This document shows, one piece after another, positions 18,317-27,597 of a stretch of 50,063 nt of DNA (position 1 is the first letter of the stretch; every line of letters begins with the position of its first letter). Made by a program: the position numbers and the translations under genes. The stretch comes from Bacteroidales bacterium (GTDB lineage: Bacteria; Bacteroidota; Bacteroidia; Bacteroidales; Marinilabiliaceae), in the NCBI GenBank assembly GCA_017539645.1, contig JAFYCM010000011.1, positions 1-50,063 on the forward strand. Reading direction: 5' to 3'. Under the pieces are notes generated by a model. That model saw nothing but the letters and a program-made list of their open reading frames with translations, was not told the DNA's origin and made no database searches.

Positions 18317-21300
18317 ATGCTAAAGAGAACATTTATAGTAGCGCGGCAAGTAGCACTTGCTTTCGTTGCAATGCTTCTATCCACAGTTGCTTTTGCACAA
18401 ACAATGTCGATAAACGGCAAAGTTGTAGACAACTCTGGAGAAGCAATAATTGGTGTAAATGTGATTGAAAAAGGTACTACTAATGGTACTCTAACCAATG
18501 CCGACGGTAATTTCAATCTGAAGGTAAACGAAGGCGCAACGATTTCGTTTTCGTTTATAGGCTACGCATCACAAGACATTGTAGTAGGTAATCAGACCAC
18601 TATTAATGTTGTACTCGAAGAGGAGTCGGCAATGCTCGAAGACCTCGTGGTAATTGGTTATGGCGTACAAAAGAAGAGCGTTGTTTCTGCAGCCATTGCC
18701 AAGGTAACAGCAGAGGACCTTGCAGGTAAAGCTCCTGTACGTATGGATAACGCACTGAAAGGTCTTGCGGCTGGTGTCAACGTTACATCTAATTCAGGTC
18801 AGCCGGGTGAAGGATCGCGAGTTCGCATTCGTGGTATAGGTACTATCAACAATTCAGACCCATTGTACATTGTAGATGGCATGCCTATCGAAGGTGGTCT
18901 CGACTTCGTCAACCCGAACGATATTGAATCGATTGAGGTGTTGAAAGATGCAGCTTCGGGTGCTATCTATGGTGCACGTGCTGCCAACGGCGTTATACTT
19001 GTTACCACTAAAAAAGGTAAGAAGGGCGATGCTGTTATCAACTACAATGCTTCGTGGGGTTGGCAAAGCGCAGCACGTCATCGCGAAGTTACTGGCGCTG
19101 TCGATTATGCTATTCTTCAAAACGAGAAGTATGTAAACGGTGGCAAAGAGGCACCATTCAAAGATCCTTACAATTTGACCGACTACAAGGGCGATGCTAT
19201 TGTAGGTGATGGTACCGATTGGCAAGATCTTGTATTCAACGACAATGCTCCGGTTCAGAATCACGACTTGTCTGTAAGTGGTGCATCAGACCGCGTTAGC
19301 TACTATTTGTCGTTAGGCTATTTCGACCAAGAAGGTATCGTTGGTGGTAACTATGGACAGTCGAACTACGACCGTCTTACACTTCGCAGCAACACCCAAT
19401 TTACTTTGGTTGACGCATCTAATGAGCGCGACTTCCTAAACAAAGTCGATTTGGGTGTGAACGTTGCATACATGCGCACTCATAGCACTGGTATTTCTAC
19501 CAACTCTGAATATGGTTCTGCGCTTGGTTCTGCACTTTATATGTCGCCAATTCTCACTCCTACCGTAACAGGTAAATTTGCAGAAGAGATGGCCGACACC
19601 TATTCTAATTATGAACTTGCTAAGAATAGCGCTGGCGAATATTACACCATTCCGGGCTATCAGGGTACATACCAAGAGATGAACAACCCATTAGCAATTC
19701 TCGATGCCACCAATCCAAGCAAAAACTGGTCGCACAAGTTCGTTCCTTCAGCTTCAATCGACATTCAGTTATGGGACGAAATCAAGTATCGTGGTACTTA
19801 TAGCGCCGACATGTCGTTCTGGGGCTACGATGGTGCAGTGAAGAAACTCAACTACTTCTCTGGTAACAACCATAACGAGCATACAGAGGCAACCTCTTCT
19901 AAGGCGCAAAACTGCTATTGGCAGATAGAAAACACCTTGTCGTATAACAAGACATTCGCCGATGTTCACACAATTGGTGTTACTGTTGCTCACTCAATCA
20001 TGAAATCTAAAGGTAGCGACCTTGGTGGCAGCCGTTGGAACTTGGTAAATATCGATAAGCCATCTATCAATTATGCTACTGGCGACTATGTAATTTCCGT
20101 AGGTGAAGAGAAAACCGAAGTTCAGATTCAGCACAGCGTTTGGGGCGGACCTTACACCGAGCACCGCATGATCTCTATGCTTGGCCGTTTGAGCTACGAC
20201 TACAACGAACGTTATGGCGTTACGGCAACAATACGTCGAGACGGTTCTTCACGATTCGGTACTAACAACCGTTTTGGTATCTTCCCTTCAGCATCTGTAA
20301 TGTGGAACTTGCACAACGAGCCTTACATGGAACTCCCTGAATGGTTTAACTCAGCAAAAGTTCGTTTGAGCTGGGGTAAAAATGGTAACGATAACATTGG
20401 CGATTTCCAATATACCACTCTTACTTCTATCAACAACAATGTACTTTTTGGTACTACTGCTCAGAAGTATATTGGTTCTAAGGCCGATAAGACTGCAAAC
20501 CCCGACCTCAAGTGGGAAGAGTCGGAGCAAACTAACCTCGGTTTCGACCTCGCATTCTTGAATAGTTCTCTTACCCTTACTGTCGACTTGTTCAACAAGA
20601 AGACTAACGGTATGATTATCGAAATGCCTATTCCTTCATACGTTGGCGAGACTAAACCTCAAGGCAACGTTGGCGATATGTCGAATAAAGGTATCGAAAT
20701 TGAGTTGGGATATAAATGGAGCATCGGTAGCGCTAAATTCTCTACTACTGCTAACGTATCGTACCTAAAGAACGAACTTAAGAACCTTGGTAACACTGAA
20801 GGTTTCTTGAATCTTGATGGTGTTCAGGGTATAACTGGCACAGTAACCCGCGCCGAAAATGATCTTCCTTTCCCATTCTTCTATGGTTATAAGACCGCAG
20901 GAATTCTTCAAAACGAGAAAGAAGTGAACGATTATATAGCTGCTCTCGGTGGTAAAAAAGAGAACACTCTTCAGGGTGACGACATTACAGCTGGTGATGT
21001 TCGCTTTGTAGATGTTAATGGTGACGGAAAGATCGACACAAGCGACCGCACAAACATCGGCAATGGTAATCCTGATTGGACATTCGGTTTGAATTTCAAT
21101 GCAGAATGGCACGGATTCGATATAAATATGTTCTTCCAAGGCGTTCAAGGTGCCGATGTATTCGACGCTACTTATCGTCAGGACATCTATTCGGGTAACT
21201 ACCCAACTTGGATGCTTAGCCGCTGGACTGGCGAAGGCACTTCAAACAAATATCCACGTCTTGCCTTGGGCGACTCTAAAAACTGGCAAGTTTCTGATCT

Positions 21301-21550
21301 ATACGTATGCGATGGTTCATACCTACGCTTCAAAACGCTTCAGATAGGCTACACATTGCCAAAGAACATAACAGAAAAGGCATTCATCGAACGTTTCAGA
21401 GTATTCGTATCGGCCGACAACCTTGTAACTTGGACTAAGTACTGGGGCTTCGATCCTGAAATTGCTTCTGGTGGTACATCACTCGGCATCGACCGTGGCG
21501 TATATCCACAGGCTCGCACCTACACTGTTGGTTTCAACCTTACGTTCTAA
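18317..21550 (+). CDS. susC: SusC-like TonB-dependent glycan transporter (beta-glucan PUL)
   Basis: A 1077-aa outer-membrane transporter. In order: a signal peptide ending AFAQ (about 1-28); a carboxypeptidase-regulatory-like domain at about 30-100 (NGKVVDNSGEAIIGVNVIEK); a TonB-box and plug region (DLVVIGYGVQKKSVVSAA, then the plug signature VDGMPIEGGLDFVNPNDIES); and a 22-strand barrel ending in aromatic YTVGFNLTF. It imports oligosaccharides with energy from TonB. First gene of the PUL, followed by SusD after 18 bases. All landmarks of the family look intact. Confidence 0.97.
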   Translation: MLKRTFIVARQVALAFVAMLLSTVAFAQTMSINGKVVDNSGEAIIGVNVIEKGTTNGTLTNADGNFNLKVNEGATISFSFIGYASQDIVVGNQTTINVVLEEESAMLEDLVVIGYGVQKKSVVSAAIAKVTAEDLAGKAPVRMDNALKGLAAGVNVTSNSGQPGEGSRVRIRGIGTINNSDPLYIVDGMPIEGGLDFVNPNDIESIEVLKDAASGAIYGARAANGVILVTTKKGKKGDAVINYNASWGWQSAARHREVTGAVDYAILQNEKYVNGGKEAPFKDPYNLTDYKGDAIVGDGTDWQDLVFNDNAPVQNHDLSVSGASDRVSYYLSLGYFDQEGIVGGNYGQSNYDRLTLRSNTQFTLVDASNERDFLNKVDLGVNVAYMRTHSTGISTNSEYGSALGSALYMSPILTPTVTGKFAEEMADTYSNYELAKNSAGEYYTIPGYQGTYQEMNNPLAILDATNPSKNWSHKFVPSASIDIQLWDEIKYRGTYSADMSFWGYDGAVKKLNYFSGNNHNEHTEATSSKAQNCYWQIENTLSYNKTFADVHTIGVTVAHSIMKSKGSDLGGSRWNLVNIDKPSINYATGDYVISVGEEKTEVQIQHSVWGGPYTEHRMISMLGRLSYDYNERYGVTATIRRDGSSRFGTNNRFGIFPSASVMWNLHNEPYMELPEWFNSAKVRLSWGKNGNDNIGDFQYTTLTSINNNVLFGTTAQKYIGSKADKTANPDLKWEESEQTNLGFDLAFLNSSLTLTVDLFNKKTNGMIIEMPIPSYVGETKPQGNVGDMSNKGIEIELGYKWSIGSAKFSTTANVSYLKNELKNLGNTEGFLNLDGVQGITGTVTRAENDLPFPFFYGYKTAGILQNEKEVNDYIAALGGKKENTLQGDDITAGDVRFVDVNGDGKIDTSDRTNIGNGNPDWTFGLNFNAEWHGFDINMFFQGVQGADVFDATYRQDIYSGNYPTWMLSRWTGEGTSNKYPRLALGDSKNWQVSDLYVCDGSYLRFKTLQIGYTLPKNITEKAFIERFRVFVSADNLVTWTKYWGFDPEIASGGTSLGIDRGVYPQARTYTVGFNLTF

Positions 21551-21568
21551 TTCTAAAACAGATTATTT

Positions 21569-23101
21569 ATGAAAAAGATAAACATATTAGGATACTGTGC
21601 GGCAAGTTTGCTAATAGCAACAGCCTGCAACGAAGACTTCCTTGAGGTTACAAACCCGAACGGTGAGCCTCTCGAAGAATACTATACTACTGAAGATCAT
21701 ATCAAAGAGGCTCTTTATGCTGCATACGACCCTATCCATTGGCCAGATTGGGGCTTAGGTCAGTACAATGCCCTAAATATCGATGCAGAAATTATGGGCG
21801 ACCTCTTTTGGGTGGGCGGTTCAAACCTTACCGACATGCAAAACTGGCACATGATCTCTAACTTCGAAGCCGATGAGAACAACACGCTCAGTTCACTTTG
21901 GACTGTAGACTACTCGGGCATCAAACGTTGCAACGACCTTTTGAAGTATCTCGGATGGGCTCAAGGCAACATGTCGGCCGAGGCATACGCATCGTATGAA
22001 GCACAGGGAAAATTGCTCCGCGTGTTCTACTACAACATGTTGTGGCACTATTTCGGCAACATACCTTTCTACCTCGAGAATTTGTCAGACCCATATACTG
22101 CTCCACAAATTTCGGCCGATGAGGTTTATAGTCAACTCATTCCCGAGCTTGAGGGCATTCTCGACTCAAAAGTTCTCCCTATGAAATGGGGAAATTCTGA
22201 TGCTGGCAAAGTATCGCAAGCTATGGGCTATATGCTCTACGCCGAAATGGTTATGTATCAAAACGATGAATCGCGTTACAGCAAAGCTCTTGGCTACATG
22301 AACGAGATTATCAATAGTGGCGAATACGAACTTAACGACGATTTCGCAGCAATATGGGAAGAGAGCGGCGAATGGTGCAAAGAGTCTATTTGGGAAATCA
22401 ACTACGAGGACAACAACAACGATCGTGGCTGGAACTCTCCACTTGCAACAGGTGGCACCGTCTTGCCAACGCTCATCTCTCCGAACTCATGGCCTGGTGG
22501 CGATGGTTGGGACAAAGGCGCCGATGGTTGGGGCTTCCTTCCAGTTCGCGTATCTACATACAATATGTATGAAGAGAGTGATGTGCGCCGCGATGCTACT
22601 TGCTGGGATGTTAGAGGTGTAGAGTACACCAATCGTTTCCAAGACACCCACATCTGGCTCAAGAAGTATCGTCCTCAGAGCGCTAACAATGGTGATGCTG
22701 GTTTCGATAACAACCTTAACTACAACAACAACTATCGTTACTATCGCTACGCAGAGACTCTCCTCAACGCTGCCGAACTCATTGTTCGTGGCGCTGGTTC
22801 GGGCGATGCTAAAGCACTTATCTATCAAGTGCGTAAGCGTGCCGGTCTCAATGCCATTGATGCTACTATCGACAACATTATTAACGAGCGCAAACTCGAG
22901 TTCGTTGGCGAAGGCAAACGCTACTGGGATCTTGTTCGTACGGGTCTTGCTGCTACAGTTCTCGTTCCTACACCTTGCGATGGTACAAACCCAGCCGATC
23001 AAGGACGTGTAGGCACCTGGACCGAGAAGAAGAAATATCTTCCAATAGCTCAGAGCGAATTAGACTCAGACTCTAACCTCAAGCAGAATGCATATAAGTA
23101 A
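21569..23101 (+). CDS. susD: SusD-like surface glycan-binding lipoprotein (beta-glucan PUL)
   Basis: A 510-aa RagB/SusD-family lipoprotein. The signal peptide ends at the lipobox IATAC (C20), followed by NEDFLEVTNPNG, the usual SusD start. TPR-like helices form the core (SAEAYASYEAQGKLLRVFYY), and the C-terminus has the family's RYYRYAETLLNAAELIV and ERKLEFVGEGKRYWDLVR motifs. It forms the lid of the SusC transporter and helps capture the glycan on the cell surface. The SusC gene is 18 bases upstream. Confidence 0.97.
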   Translation: MKKINILGYCAASLLIATACNEDFLEVTNPNGEPLEEYYTTEDHIKEALYAAYDPIHWPDWGLGQYNALNIDAEIMGDLFWVGGSNLTDMQNWHMISNFEADENNTLSSLWTVDYSGIKRCNDLLKYLGWAQGNMSAEAYASYEAQGKLLRVFYYNMLWHYFGNIPFYLENLSDPYTAPQISADEVYSQLIPELEGILDSKVLPMKWGNSDAGKVSQAMGYMLYAEMVMYQNDESRYSKALGYMNEIINSGEYELNDDFAAIWEESGEWCKESIWEINYEDNNNDRGWNSPLATGGTVLPTLISPNSWPGGDGWDKGADGWGFLPVRVSTYNMYEESDVRRDATCWDVRGVEYTNRFQDTHIWLKKYRPQSANNGDAGFDNNLNYNNNYRYYRYAETLLNAAELIVRGAGSGDAKALIYQVRKRAGLNAIDATIDNIINERKLEFVGEGKRYWDLVRTGLAATVLVPTPCDGTNPADQGRVGTWTEKKKYLPIAQSELDSDSNLKQNAYK

Positions 23102-23134
23102 GTAATGTTATTGTTTACCAATCCATCAGCTCTT

Positions 23135-23156
23135 GATAGCCTCTAAGTAGGCTATC
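23135..23156 (+). promoter_or_regulatory. Intercistronic hairpin between SusD and the glycan-binding protein
   Basis: GATAGCC (23135-23141) pairs with GGCTATC (23150-23156) around an 8-base loop, with no T-tract after it. It may protect the upstream SusC/SusD messenger from 3' decay rather than terminate transcription. Confidence 0.5.
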
Positions 23157-23186
23157 GGAGCACCGATGGGAAAAAGTAGATTATAT

Positions 23187-25094
23187 ATGAAAAGTATTTA
23201 TAAATATATGTTGGGCGCTCTTGTTGTAGGCTCAATGGCTTCATGTTCGCCAGAAGAGTTCGACGGAGTAGATTTAAGCAATTTGCCCACTATCGAAGCC
23301 AACCACATCACCGTTGATGTAGACCAAGAGACCAACACCATGACAGCCAAAACCGAGGAAATTCCTGGTCAATATCTCATTTGGTATATCGACGACGTGA
23401 AATATTCGAGCCTCGCCACCATTAGCTATAGTAGCATGGAAGCTGGTACTCACACTATTACGCTCAAAGTGGGCAACCGCAACGGTATATCTAATGCTGC
23501 TAAAACGGCCGAATTTACCTTCAACGAGACCAAGGTCGATTTCTCTATCTATTTCAACAAACTTGTTGACAAAACTTGGCGTGTAAGCTACACAGAGAAA
23601 GGTCACCTTGGCTGTGGCGAATCTGGCACCGACGGTTCTAACTGGTGGTCGGCTTCTCCTAACGATAAAGCCGATTGGGGCGTATACGACGATCGCCTCA
23701 CATTCGCTCATTCCGATTCTGATGGCGCGGCTGAAGGTACATATACCTACAACCCTGGCGAGGGCGGAACTGTTTATGTAAATACTGGTTGCTCAATATT
23801 TGCTGAACACAACACCAATGATAATAACGACTTCATGGCTCCAGTAGAAGCAATGTCCGCTAAGTATACGCTCATTCCTGGCAAGTATAATGGCGAGGAT
23901 TGTCTCTACATACAGTTCGCTCCTAAAACTCTCTTGCCATACATACCTAACGATGATACATACAACAACCCATTGTATCGCATCGAGTCGATAACCAGCA
24001 ACACTCTTGCTCTCGTTTGCGACAATGGCAACATTGCTTGGCGTATGGTTCTTACAAGTAAAGAAGATGAAGGTATGCCTACTGAACCTGAAGTAACAAT
24101 GGATTGGGATGTCAATTCAGCACAAAACCTTTGGACTATCAAATCTGAATCTGACCTCGCTTCTGCTGTAGAAACTTGGTGGGCCGACGGTGGTTGGCAG
24201 CAGTTGCCATCTCCATCATATACTTATGAAAATGGCGAATTGTCGCTCACTGCCGTAGAAAATGGCGGTTCACAATGGCAAGCTCAAGTAAAACTCCATA
24301 CCAACATTTCGGCAGTACAAGCTAAGAAATATGATTTCTATTGTGTTGTTGAAGCTGATGAAGACGTAAAAGGAGCTACTATAAAACTCACTCAAGATGG
24401 CGACGACGAAAACTATTTCTTTGGCGACCGTCATGATGTTACGGGTGGCAAACCATTCGTATACAAGATCGAAGGCGTTTCATTGGCTAAAGCTGCCGAC
24501 GCTTCTAAAGTGATGCTCGTACTCGATTTTGGTGGTGCAGCAGTAGGCACTAAAATAAAAGTTCACGACATATATTTCGCTGAAAATATATCAATGGATC
24601 CTGCTGATGAGGACAACCTTTGGACCATCAAATCTGAGTCGGACCTCGTTTCTCCTGTAACATTTTGGTGGGCCGACGGAGGTTGGCAACAGTTGACATC
24701 TCCAACATATACTTTCGAAGATGGCGTATTGTCGTTCACTGCAGTAGAGAATGGTGGTTCACAATGGCAAGCTCAGGTAGCACTTCATACCAATATTCCA
24801 GCAGAATTGGCCTCTACTTATAACTTTGCTTGCAAGATTGAAACTGATGATGATGTTGCTGGTGTAACAATAAAGCTAACACAGTCTGACGAGTCGGCTG
24901 ATAAAAAGCACGACGACAACTTCTTCTTTGGTGACAGACACGACATCACTGGCGGTCAAGCATTTGAATATAAAGCTATGGGCGTTCAGCTTGCAAAGGG
25001 CGATGCTCATGCGCTGTCTCTTGTGTTCGATTTTGGCGGAATACCTGCAGGTACTCACGTAAAAATTAGCAACATAGTATTCAAAAAGAACTAA
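23187..25094 (+). CDS. Surface glycan-binding lipoprotein with duplicated carbohydrate-binding module
   Basis: A 635-aa protein from the ATG at 23187 (MKSIYKYMLGALVVGSMASC, lipobox SMASC); the frame is open from 23166 but the seven extra residues precede a normal signal peptide. A PKD-like domain follows (SMEAGTHTITLKVGNRNG, about 30-105), then a central beta domain with TWRVSYTEKGHLGCGESG (about 115-300). Two tandem copies of a CBM-like beta-sandwich come last, each beginning NLWTIKSESDL and containing WWADGGWQQL and ENGGSQWQAQV. The many tryptophans suit binding of glucan chains. In position it corresponds to the SGBP-B proteins of laminarin and mixed-linkage glucan loci. Confidence 0.85.
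   Translation: MKSIYKYMLGALVVGSMASCSPEEFDGVDLSNLPTIEANHITVDVDQETNTMTAKTEEIPGQYLIWYIDDVKYSSLATISYSSMEAGTHTITLKVGNRNGISNAAKTAEFTFNETKVDFSIYFNKLVDKTWRVSYTEKGHLGCGESGTDGSNWWSASPNDKADWGVYDDRLTFAHSDSDGAAEGTYTYNPGEGGTVYVNTGCSIFAEHNTNDNNDFMAPVEAMSAKYTLIPGKYNGEDCLYIQFAPKTLLPYIPNDDTYNNPLYRIESITSNTLALVCDNGNIAWRMVLTSKEDEGMPTEPEVTMDWDVNSAQNLWTIKSESDLASAVETWWADGGWQQLPSPSYTYENGELSLTAVENGGSQWQAQVKLHTNISAVQAKKYDFYCVVEADEDVKGATIKLTQDGDDENYFFGDRHDVTGGKPFVYKIEGVSLAKAADASKVMLVLDFGGAAVGTKIKVHDIYFAENISMDPADEDNLWTIKSESDLVSPVTFWWADGGWQQLTSPTYTFEDGVLSFTAVENGGSQWQAQVALHTNIPAELASTYNFACKIETDDDVAGVTIKLTQSDESADKKHDDNFFFGDRHDITGGQAFEYKAMGVQLAKGDAHALSLVFDFGGIPAGTHVKISNIVFKKN
24124..25085 (+). repeat. Internal tandem duplication encoding two CBM-like modules
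   Basis: The segment from about 24124 to 24595 is repeated at about 24616 to 25085. Both copies encode NLWTIKSESDL, WWADGGWQQL, ENGGSQWQAQV, LHTNI and FFGDRHD. High similarity at both DNA and protein level points to a fairly recent duplication or ongoing conversion between the copies. Confidence 0.85.
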
Positions 25095-25130
25095 CCAGAC
25101 AACTTTAGATATCAATCTAATTATTTGATT

Positions 25131-25164
25131 AACTGCCGGCTTCACGGCCGGCAGTTTTGTTCTA
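25131..25164 (+). terminator. Internal terminator/attenuator before the GH16 gene
   Basis: AACTGCCGGC (25131-25140) pairs with GCCGGCAGTT (25147-25156) around a 6-base loop, followed by TTTGTTCT. The stem is strong and the T-tract weak. It sits between binding-protein and enzyme genes on the same strand, so it may reduce, rather than end, transcription into the enzymes. Confidence 0.7.
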
Positions 25165-25176
25165 ATAACCCTTGAT

Positions 25177-26310
25177 ATGAATAGTAAGATGTTATTATCT
25201 ACATTACTCGCTTGTGGTGCGCTCTTTATAGCTCCAAGTTGCGATAAAGATGACAACAATGTCGAGCCTACAGTAACTGCTTTGTCTGTAAGTGCATCGG
25301 AACTTAATTTCGATGGATTGGCAGGCGAAAAAGAGATTACGGTTACGTCAGAAAGAGAGTGGTCTGTTATTATTGATAAAGATTGGGTTACAGTTACGCC
25401 CGATAATTCTACAGAAAAGTCAACAGTAGTAACAGTTAACGTTCTAAAAAGCGACGAATACGAACCACGAGAAGCTACAATCACATTCATGTCTGGCTTA
25501 GCCCGACAAGCTGTCACCGTCAAACAAGCGGGTGGCGACGGCGTGCCCGACCCTAATGCTATCGTTTGTCCAATAGAAGGTTACAAACTTGTATGGAACG
25601 ATGAATTTGACCAAACATCTACCTCGCTCAACGCAAATGATTGGCGCCACGAGGTACAAAACTCAGGTTGGGTAAACAACGAGCTTCAGAACTACGTAAA
25701 CGAGAAATCGCCTGAGGGTAAGCGCGTAACAGAGGTGAAAGATGGTATCTTGAAAATCAAATGCCTCAAAGAAAACGACAAGATTTATAGCGGCAGAGTC
25801 TATGCCCACGACAAACAGGGTTGGCAATATGGCTACATAGAAGCACGCATCAAACTTCCTAAAGGCAAAGGCACATGGCCTGCTTTCTGGATGATGCCCG
25901 TCAATGTAGATTGGGCTAACGAAGGATGGCCCAAATGTGGCGAGATAGACATTATGGAAGAGGTTGGCGCAAATCCAAATTACGTTTCGTCGAGTCTTCA
26001 TGCCGAAGGTCACGTACATACGCTTGGCAACCAAGTAACCCACGAAATGCTTTGCGAAGGTGCAGAAGACGATTTCCATACATACGCTATGGAATGGACC
26101 AAAGAGGGCATCACAACTTACGTCGACGGCAAGGTACAGCTCTCGTACAAATCCGACGGCACTGTCAAAAATTACCCTTACGACAAGCCTTATTACATCA
26201 TTCTAAACCTTGCTTGGGGTGGCTCTTGGGGCGGCTACAAAGGCATCGACGAATCGGCTCTACCTACCACAATGCAAGTAGACTACGTTCGCGTTTTCCA
26301 AAAGAAGTAA
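25177..26310 (+). CDS. GH16 endo-beta-1,3(4)-glucanase lipoprotein with BACON domain
   Basis: A 377-aa lipoprotein (signal MNSKMLLSTLLACGALFI, lipobox APSC). A BACON domain occupies about 35-115 (LNFDGLAGEKEITVTSEREW) and the GH16 catalytic domain about 130-377. The catalytic motif GEIDIMEEVG gives nucleophile E256, D258 and acid/base E261; WPAFWMMPVN and NLAWGGSWGG are laminarinase-type GH16 features. The extra Met in ExDxME is typical of laminarinases and bacterial mixed-linkage glucanases. It probably sits on the cell surface and makes the first internal cuts in the glucan. Confidence 0.95.
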   Translation: MNSKMLLSTLLACGALFIAPSCDKDDNNVEPTVTALSVSASELNFDGLAGEKEITVTSEREWSVIIDKDWVTVTPDNSTEKSTVVTVNVLKSDEYEPREATITFMSGLARQAVTVKQAGGDGVPDPNAIVCPIEGYKLVWNDEFDQTSTSLNANDWRHEVQNSGWVNNELQNYVNEKSPEGKRVTEVKDGILKIKCLKENDKIYSGRVYAHDKQGWQYGYIEARIKLPKGKGTWPAFWMMPVNVDWANEGWPKCGEIDIMEEVGANPNYVSSSLHAEGHVHTLGNQVTHEMLCEGAEDDFHTYAMEWTKEGITTYVDGKVQLSYKSDGTVKNYPYDKPYYIILNLAWGGSWGGYKGIDESALPTTMQVDYVRVFQKK

Positions 26311-26336
26311 TCTGAAACAAACAATAGGCAACAATA

Positions 26337-27596
26337 ATGATTAGAAGACTCAGTACGTATGTAGCTACTTTGGCACTTATAGTGGCTTGCGTAGGTGAGC
26401 CATCTTTACCCAAAGAGACTGACTTTGTGCGTGTAGATGGTCCAAACCTCATCAAGCCCGATGGCACAAAACTCTACATACAAGGTACCAATCTCGGCAA
26501 TTGGCTCAATCCTGAAGGCTATATGTTCGGTTTCTCGAAAACCAACTCGCCTTGGATGATCGACCTGATGCTTAAGCAACTTGTCGGGCCTGATGCCACT
26601 GCTGAATTTTGGAGTAAATTCAAAGATAACTATATCACGCGCGCCGACATTGAGTTCATCAGTCAGCAAGGTGCCAACACCATTCGCTTACCATTCAACT
26701 ATAAACTCTTCACCAACGAAGATTATATGGGTTTGCACAACAATCAAGATGGATTTCAGCGCATCGACCAAGTGGTGAAATGGTGTAAAGAGTTTGGGCT
26801 ATACCTCATCCTCGATATGCACGACTGTCCGGGCGGGCAAACTGGCGATAACATCGACGATAGCTACGGCTATCCATGGCTATTTGAAAGCAATGAGTCG
26901 CAACTACTGTTTTGCGATATTTGGAAGAAAATAGCTTCACATTATAAAAACGAAACAACAATTCTCGGCTACGAACTTATGAATGAGCCCATAGCCCCAT
27001 ACTTCGAAAATAAGGATACGCTCTATACGCTGCTTCAGCCGCTATACAAGAAGGCCGTAGCAACCATTCGCGAAGTGGATCAAAACCATGTCATATTGCT
27101 TGGAGGCGCACATTGGAACTCGTTCTTCTTCATGTTCGACGATTGGAAGTTCGACAACAACATAATGTATACATGCCATAGGTATGGTGGCGAAGCGACA
27201 GCCGAAGCTATAAAAACGTACATCGATTTTCGCGACAAGACCAACCTACCGATGTATATGGGCGAAATAGGTCATAACACCAATGAGTGGCAAGCTCAAT
27301 TTGTAGAGGTGATGAAGCAAAACAACATTGGCTACACCTTTTGGCCTTATAAGAAAATAGGAAACTCTTGCATGGTGGGTATAGAACGCCCAGCCGAGTG
27401 GGATTCTGTGATAGTTAAATTTGCCGAAACTTCGAGAAATAGTTATAGTGAATGGCGCAAAGCACGTCCTAATCAAGATGTTGCAAAACAACTTTTGATG
27501 CAATTTGCAGATAACTCCAAATTCGAAAATTGTACGGCTCAAGATGATTATATTTCATCTATGAGTTTGAAAGAGAATAAACAAAATGAAAAATAA
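26337..27596 (+). CDS. GH5 family glycoside hydrolase lipoprotein (probable beta-glucanase)
   Basis: A 419-aa protein with a short lipoprotein signal (TLALIVACVGEPSLP). The (beta/alpha)8 GH5 domain starts at about 45 with YIQGTNLGNWLNPEGYM. Catalytic residues visible: acid/base E217 in GYELMNEPIAPY and nucleophile E310 in MYMGEIGHN; RLPFNYKLF and LILDMHDCPGG are further family motifs. The NLGNWL start resembles exo-beta-1,3-glucanase-type GH5 proteins, but the subfamily cannot be fixed by eye. It lies between GH16 and GH3 and probably shortens oligosaccharides. The stop at 27594-27596 abuts or overlaps the GH3 start. Confidence 0.92.
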   Translation: MIRRLSTYVATLALIVACVGEPSLPKETDFVRVDGPNLIKPDGTKLYIQGTNLGNWLNPEGYMFGFSKTNSPWMIDLMLKQLVGPDATAEFWSKFKDNYITRADIEFISQQGANTIRLPFNYKLFTNEDYMGLHNNQDGFQRIDQVVKWCKEFGLYLILDMHDCPGGQTGDNIDDSYGYPWLFESNESQLLFCDIWKKIASHYKNETTILGYELMNEPIAPYFENKDTLYTLLQPLYKKAVATIREVDQNHVILLGGAHWNSFFFMFDDWKFDNNIMYTCHRYGGEATAEAIKTYIDFRDKTNLPMYMGEIGHNTNEWQAQFVEVMKQNNIGYTFWPYKKIGNSCMVGIERPAEWDSVIVKFAETSRNSYSEWRKARPNQDVAKQLLMQFADNSKFENCTAQDDYISSMSLKENKQNEK

Positions 27597-27597
27597 T

